Assembly (NCBI GenBank): GCA_018712145.1
Contig: DVHJ01000028.1
Location: 1-33,439, forward strand
Length of the DNA stretch: 33,439 nucleotides
Source: Candidatus Faecousia faecigallinarum
Lineage (GTDB): Bacteria; Bacillota; Clostridia; Oscillospirales; Oscillospiraceae
Direction of reading: 5' to 3'
Below, in pieces: positions 29,824 to 33,439 of this stretch. Positions within the stretch are counted from its first letter, which is position 1, and each line of letters starts with the position of its first letter. The notes below the pieces were generated by a model. It ran no database searches. It was not told where the DNA came from and was given only the letters and a program-made list of their open reading frames with translations. The position numbers and the translations under genes are program-made.

Positions 29824-30736
29824 TCTATTCACCATTGGGTTATTTCAGCAGATGTTGCGCAGTGCAACGCCGGTTGCCTTGGCGGCGCAAGGCGGCTTGA
29901 TGACAGAACATGCCGGCATTATGAACATTGGCATGGACGGCATGATCCTCATAGGCGCGTTCACTGCCGTCTCTGTGAGCTGGCTGCTGGGCTCTGCGTG
30001 GCTTGGCCTGCTGGCGGCGGTATTGACCGGTGTTTTGGTTGGCCTATTTTTCGCATTGTTTGTAGTAAAGTTTAAAAGTGATGAATTTATTATTGGGACA
30101 GCACTAAATATTTTCGCTGGCGGTTTAACGGTGTTTTTGCTCCGCGCACTGTTCCAGGTAAAAGGATCCTTCCAAGGGACTGCGGACCGGCCGGTGGTGG
30201 GCTTACCCAGAGTGGACTTAGGCGTCCTGAGGGAGATGCCCTTTTTTGGGCCTTTGCTGGACAACAGCTCAATTTTTATTCTGCTGACTTGGATTTTGGT
30301 TCTGCTGATGTGGATTTTGGTATACCGCACCCCTTGGGGCCTTTGGATTCGGGCGGCCGGGGAACGGCCAGACGCTCTCCGGACAGCTGGAATCAGTCCA
30401 CAGAAAATGAAGTGGATATCTTCTGTTGTATGCGGCGCCTTTTGCGGGTTGGCCGGGGCCCAGCTGGCGCTGGGCAACGTGACCATGTTTGCAGAAGGGA
30501 TGAGCAACAGCAGAGGATACGTTGCCTTTGCCTGTGTCATTTTCGGCGCAGCTAATCCGGGGAAGGCCTATCTGGCCGCCTTAATGTTTGGCTTCTTTGA
30601 TGCTCTGGGCTACCGGTTGCAGGAATACAATATTAACTCCAACTTAACATCCATGATGCCTTATGTCATTACAGTGATCATGATGGTTTATGTGGTTGTG
30701 CGCAGCCAGAAAAAACGGGGAAAATCCCTGGCATAA
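29816..30736 (+). CDS. Nucleoside ABC importer permease 2 (NupQ/YufQ-like)
   Basis: 306-residue polytopic membrane protein, second permease of the importer. Family stretches include ATPVALAAQGGLMTEHAGI with MNIGMDGMILIGAF near the N-terminus and RTPWGLWIRAAGERPDALRT near 175. The start is GTG behind GGAGGTGAAGAGCC, overlapping the preceding gene by 8 bases. It is the last gene of the operon. No strong terminator follows; the next gene has its own promoter within 30 bases. Confidence 0.92.
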   Translation: MGNLFTIGLFQQMLRSATPVALAAQGGLMTEHAGIMNIGMDGMILIGAFTAVSVSWLLGSAWLGLLAAVLTGVLVGLFFALFVVKFKSDEFIIGTALNIFAGGLTVFLLRALFQVKGSFQGTADRPVVGLPRVDLGVLREMPFFGPLLDNSSIFILLTWILVLLMWILVYRTPWGLWIRAAGERPDALRTAGISPQKMKWISSVVCGAFCGLAGAQLALGNVTMFAEGMSNSRGYVAFACVIFGAANPGKAYLAALMFGFFDALGYRLQEYNINSNLTSMMPYVITVIMMVYVVVRSQKKRGKSLA

Positions 30737-30740
30737 ATGG

Positions 30741-30769
30741 TTGAACCACCGGCGGCAGCCTGGTATAAT
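30741..30769 (+). promoter_or_regulatory. Promoter of the acyltransferase gene
   Basis: TTGAAC (30741-30746), a 17-base spacer and a perfect TATAAT (30764-30769). It starts four bases after the permease stop codon and ends about 40 bases before the acyltransferase start. Confidence 0.75.
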
Positions 30770-30812
30770 GGAGTAGATTTTATTGCGGGGGCTTTCCTGG
30801 AGGTGAATATGT

Positions 30813-31637
30813 TTGCTGTATAAAGCGACATACATTTGCGCTGGCTTGGGTACTGCCGGCTTGGGCATTGGGTTGAGGCTGTTTGATTCGCTCCATTGGC
30901 TTTGGCAAATTCCGTTGCTGTTTGCCGGTTTGTGGCTGTCGTTGGTGATATTGGCTCTGCTTTTTTTGCTCCTCTGGTGCGCGCCGATCTCCCTAGAAAA
31001 GCCGGTGGAAGAGGATAGCCCTGCTGACCGGCGGCTATTGTGCCTTTACTCAGATTTTGCACTGTCCCTCCTGCGGGTTAAGCGCCATATCACGGGGATG
31101 GAGAAGCTGCCCCAACACGGGCGGTTCCTACTGGTGTGTAACCACCTGAGCATTCTGGACCCGGTCTTGCTGCTGGGGTGCATGAAAACCAGCCAGTTGG
31201 CTTTTATTTCTAAGCGGGAAAACAACCGGCTGCCGGTGGTCAATAAACTGATGCATAAGACCTTGTGCCAGCTGATCAACCGGGATAACGACCGGGATGC
31301 GCTGCTGACCATCTTAAAGTGTGTAGATATTCTGAAACAGGATAAGGCAAACATTGCCGTGTTTCCTGAGGGCTACACTAGCCGGGACGGCCATTTGCAG
31401 CCTTTCCGAAACGGTGTATTCAAAATTGCCCAGCGGGCAAAAGTGCCTATCGTGGTCTGCGCCCTTCGGGGAACACCGGCGGTATTTCACAATTTCCTCC
31501 GCCTGCGCCGCTCCCATGTGTACCTGGACCTGCTTGCCGTTATCCCGGCGGAGGAACTGAAGGGACAGACCAAGGAGGTGGGCGACCGGGTTCACGCTAT
31601 TATGGCGGCAGACCTGGACCCGCAAGATCAACGGTAA
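30813..31637 (+). CDS. 1-acyl-glycerol-3-phosphate acyltransferase family protein (PlsC-like)
   Basis: 274 residues. Two membrane segments (about 10-25 and 33-57) precede a PlsC-type acyltransferase domain with the catalytic NHLSILD motif (His111, Asp116), a block ending KRENNR near 139 and FPEGYTSRDG (184-193). It would acylate lysophosphatidate or a related lipid at the membrane. The start is doubtful. TTG at 30813 is in frame and nine bases after GGAGG, but a better placed ATG (30809) is out of frame by one base and reads ATG TTT GCT GTA TAA. Removing one T would make that ATG the natural start, so a homopolymer indel (real or from sequencing) is possible. Confidence 0.85.
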   Translation: MLYKATYICAGLGTAGLGIGLRLFDSLHWLWQIPLLFAGLWLSLVILALLFLLLWCAPISLEKPVEEDSPADRRLLCLYSDFALSLLRVKRHITGMEKLPQHGRFLLVCNHLSILDPVLLLGCMKTSQLAFISKRENNRLPVVNKLMHKTLCQLINRDNDRDALLTILKCVDILKQDKANIAVFPEGYTSRDGHLQPFRNGVFKIAQRAKVPIVVCALRGTPAVFHNFLRLRRSHVYLDLLAVIPAEELKGQTKEVGDRVHAIMAADLDPQDQR

Positions 31638-31642
31638 AGGAA

Positions 31643-31672
31643 AGCTCCCCGGAATAACCGTTCCGGGGAGCT
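31643..31672. terminator. Bidirectional hairpin between acyltransferase and metK
   Basis: Perfect 12-bp stem AGCTCCCCGGAA / TTCCGGGGAGCT with a six-base loop, between convergent genes. No long T-run follows on either strand, so termination efficiency is uncertain. Confidence 0.7.
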
Positions 31673-31677
31673 ATGAT

Positions 31678-32826
31678 CTATATTCTGGCTGCTTGCCGCA
31701 GTTGCTGTACGCGGTCGGTACGTTCCCAGGGCCGCCCTTCTTCCAGGCCAAAGTGTCCTCGTGCCGCAGTTTCCGCATAGATCGGCTGGCGCAGATCCAA
31801 GGTGCGAATAATCCCTGCCGGGGTCAAATCGAACTCCTGCCGCAGCAGCGCGGTGAGATGGTCGTCGGATATGCGGCCGGTACCGTAGGTATCTACCAGC
31901 ACCGACACCGGCTCAGCCACGCCGATGGCGTAGGCCAGTTCCACCTGAATCCGGTCAGCCAAACCGGCGGCTACCACATTTTTTGCCATATACCTGGCCA
32001 TATAGGCAGCGCTGCGATCTACCTTGGTGGGATCTTTACCGGAAAATGCGCCGCCACCGTGGCAGAAGTAGCCGCCATAGGTGTCCACAATAATCTTTCT
32101 TCCCGTCAAGCCGGTGTCGCCGGCCGGGCCGCCCACCACAAATTTCCCGGTGGGATTGATGTAAATGTGGGCCACATCCCGGATATCAAAGCCGTAGCTG
32201 TTGAGCACGGGGGCGATGACCATCTCCTTTACGTATTGCCGTAGGTGGGAGGTGGCAAAGTTGGGCCGGTGCATGATGGACACCACCACGGTGTCTACCC
32301 CAACAGGTTTTCCTTGCTGGTCAAACTCCACGGTGACTTGCGCCTTGCCATCCGGCCGGAGATTGGGGTTCTCTTGTACCATCAGCGTGAGCCGGTTGGT
32401 CAGCGCACGGGCAATTGCACCGGCCAGGGGCATCAGCTCCGGGGTTTGATTGCAGGCGCCCCCAAACATCATGCCCTGGTCCCCGGCGCCACCCACCTGA
32501 TCATTGGTGCCCAGGGCAATGTCCGGTGACTGGGTGTGGATACGGCAGAGAATCTCTACCGTATCGGCGCAGAAACCGTCTTCCGCCTGGGTATACCCAA
32601 TGTCCCGGATGGCTTGCCGGGCAACGGCTGGGTAGTCCACCACCGCCTTGGTGGTAATTTCCCCGGAAATACAGCAGAAGTTGGTGGTGACCAACGTCTC
32701 GCAAGCTACCCGAGAATCCGGATCCTGGGCCAGGCAGGCATCCAGAATGCAATCGGAAATGCGGTCGGCCACCTTGTCCGGATGCCCGGTGGTGACACAT
32801 TCTGAAGTAAATAGTCTTTTTTCCAT
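31678..32826 (-). CDS. metK: S-adenosylmethionine synthetase MetK
   Basis: 382 residues from the ATG at 32826, preceded by GAAAGGAA. The open frame extends further upstream, but that part is the riboswitch and terminator. MetK joins methionine and ATP to give S-adenosylmethionine. Key motifs: TSECVTTGHPDKVADRISD at the N-terminus, the ATP-binding GGAGDQGMMFG near residue 115 and the phosphate loop GGGAFSGKDPTKVDRS near 255. The length is normal. Its position behind a SAM-I riboswitch means the product shuts down its own synthesis. Confidence 0.97.
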   Translation of the reverse strand: MEKRLFTSECVTTGHPDKVADRISDCILDACLAQDPDSRVACETLVTTNFCCISGEITTKAVVDYPAVARQAIRDIGYTQAEDGFCADTVEILCRIHTQSPDIALGTNDQVGGAGDQGMMFGGACNQTPELMPLAGAIARALTNRLTLMVQENPNLRPDGKAQVTVEFDQQGKPVGVDTVVVSIMHRPNFATSHLRQYVKEMVIAPVLNSYGFDIRDVAHIYINPTGKFVVGGPAGDTGLTGRKIIVDTYGGYFCHGGGAFSGKDPTKVDRSAAYMARYMAKNVVAAGLADRIQVELAYAIGVAEPVSVLVDTYGTGRISDDHLTALLRQEFDLTPAGIIRTLDLRQPIYAETAARGHFGLEEGRPWERTDRVQQLRQAARI

Positions 32827-32871
32827 ATGTTTAATTTTCCTTTCTGTCCATCTCCAGGGGAAGGCGGCCGC

Positions 32872-32900
32872 AAAAAAAGCGCTCCGAAAGGTTCGGAGCG
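32872..32900 (-). terminator. Terminator of the SAM riboswitch
   Basis: A 9-bp stem CGCTCCGAA / TTCGGAGCG with a 3-base loop. On the minus strand it is followed by one C and seven T residues. It lies between the aptamer and metK and acts as the off-state expression platform. Confidence 0.92.
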
Positions 32901-32914
32901 ATAAAACACGAATC

Positions 32915-33003
32915 CTCATCTTTCGTCCAACGCCGGATTTGGCACCTTGTAAACACAGGTTGCCGGGCTTCATCGGGCCGTTCCCTCCGCCACTCTTGAT
33001 AAG
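32915..33003 (-). promoter_or_regulatory. SAM-I (S-box) riboswitch aptamer
   Basis: On the minus strand CTTATCAAGAG, then GGCGGAGGGAACGGCCC, GATGAAGCCCGGCAACC, GGTGCCAAATCC and finally GATGAG, which pairs with the initial CTTATC to close P1. These are the conserved elements of the S-box aptamer in correct order. SAM binding stabilises P1 and lets the following terminator form. Confidence 0.95.
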
Positions 33004-33023
33004 GGTTATGTAATTATGCCACC

Positions 33024-33051
33024 ATTATAGCCGTCCCGGGAAAAAAGTCAA
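33024..33051 (-). promoter_or_regulatory. Promoter of metK and its riboswitch
   Basis: On the minus strand TTGACT (33046-33051), a 16-base spacer and a perfect TATAAT (33024-33029), about 20 bases before the aptamer. Confidence 0.88.
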
Positions 33052-33152
33052 GCGCTATTTTTTTGCCTTCGACAAATTCCGATTTCTGTCTAAATATCTC
33101 CGGATTGGGCAAAAATTTCCGTAGCTGGCTTTTGGAATTCACAAAATTGCCA

Positions 33153-33181
33153 TAGACTTTTTCGGAAAGATCCGGTAAAAT
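33153..33181 (+). promoter_or_regulatory. Possible promoter of the rhomboid-like gene
   Basis: TAGACT (33153-33158), a 17-base spacer and TAAAAT (33176-33181), about 30 bases before the GTG start. The -10 is good and the -35 moderate. Nothing else is seen between 33052 and 33152. Confidence 0.5.
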
Positions 33182-33211
33182 AGCCACGATGTGTAAAAAG
33201 GAGTGAAGCCT

Positions 33212-33439
33212 GTGAAGGGTTTGCGCAATCGATTTGACCGCTTTTGTTTTCAGCACCGGAACAAAGGGATTCCCAACTTAATGCTCTGGATTATCCTGGC
33301 CAATGCCGTGGTCTATGTGGTTCAGTTGGTGGATCCCAGCGATGCTTTGTTCTATGCCCTGCGCTTTGACCGGGATTTAATTCTGCAAGGCCAGGTATGG
33401 CGGCTGTTTTCCTTTGTTTTTCTGGAGCTGTACAGCCGG
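33212..33439 (+). CDS. Rhomboid-like membrane protein, N-terminal part (cut by window edge)
   Basis: 76 codons are visible, starting with GTG eight bases after AAGGAG. A basic cytoplasmic start (KGLRNRFDRF) is followed by a first membrane segment (about 25-38, LWIILANAVVYVV), a loop and GQVWRLFSFVF, a motif typical of the first part of rhomboid-family intramembrane serine proteases. The catalytic Ser and His lie beyond the window, so activity cannot be judged. It is divergent from metK. Confidence 0.65.
   Translation, partial: MKGLRNRFDRFCFQHRNKGIPNLMLWIILANAVVYVVQLVDPSDALFYALRFDRDLILQGQVWRLFSFVFLELYSR

Noticed and set aside
32827..32973. N-terminal extension of MetK by 49 residues
   Set aside because: The extension translates the riboswitch aptamer end and terminator. 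The family N-terminus and a ribosome binding site lie at 32826.

Overview
The window looks like a chromosomal segment from an anaerobic, Gram-positive member of the Clostridia, most likely a gut-type Oscillospiraceae relative. This is inference from several signs: strong AGGAGG-type ribosome binding sites, several TTG/GTG starts, an S-box (SAM-I) riboswitch before metK, S-layer-homology repeats on a secreted protein, lipobox-type lipoproteins, and a Firmicutes-style ethanolamine microcompartment operon. No ribosomal RNA, tRNA, CRISPR array, insertion sequence or phage gene was seen.

Left part (1-6.6 kb). A heterodimeric ABC multidrug exporter pair lies on the minus strand, its second gene cut by the window edge. 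It has a near-consensus promoter, a 26-codon leader peptide and an intrinsic terminator ahead of the first gene, which is the layout of translation-controlled attenuation. Divergently lies a lipoprotein M28 zinc aminopeptidase-like gene.

Middle-left (6.6-14.7 kb). A single 2206-residue secreted subtilisin-family protease gene fills 6.6 kb. It carries an internal dockerin, a bacterial Ig-like domain, a cohesin-like segment, a Cys-rich module and three SLH repeats. It is divergent from an ArsR-type winged-helix regulator with a long N-terminal domain. Their shared promoter region holds a repeated 17-bp element on both sides of the protease promoter and a half-copy in the regulator's own promoter, so a local regulatory circuit is likely.

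Centre (14.7-25.5 kb). A compact 13-gene ethanolamine-utilisation operon runs on the minus strand in this transcription order: iron alcohol dehydrogenase, eutA, eutB, eutC, eutL, eutE, eutM, eutT, pduL-type phosphotransacylase, an uncharacterised 152-residue protein, eutN, eutH, eutQ. Together these import ethanolamine (EutH), cleave it with adenosylcobalamin-dependent EutBC to acetaldehyde and ammonia (EutA reactivates the enzyme, EutT makes the cofactor), and convert acetaldehyde to acetyl-CoA (EutE), acetyl phosphate (PduL) or ethanol (ADH). The shell consists of EutL, EutM and EutN. Helices resembling encapsulation peptides occur on EutC, EutQ, PduL, the 152-residue protein and, unusually placed, the C-terminus of EutE. 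The eutVW two-component antitermination genes are not in the window, although the operon's leader contains hairpins.

Right part (25.6-33.4 kb). A plus-strand operon encodes a small lipoprotein, a BMP/PnrA-type nucleoside-binding lipoprotein, a tandem ABC ATPase and two permeases (a purine-nucleoside type importer). It is followed by a PlsC-type acyltransferase with a disputed start, the convergent metK gene under a SAM-I riboswitch, and the beginning of a rhomboid-like membrane protein divergent from metK.
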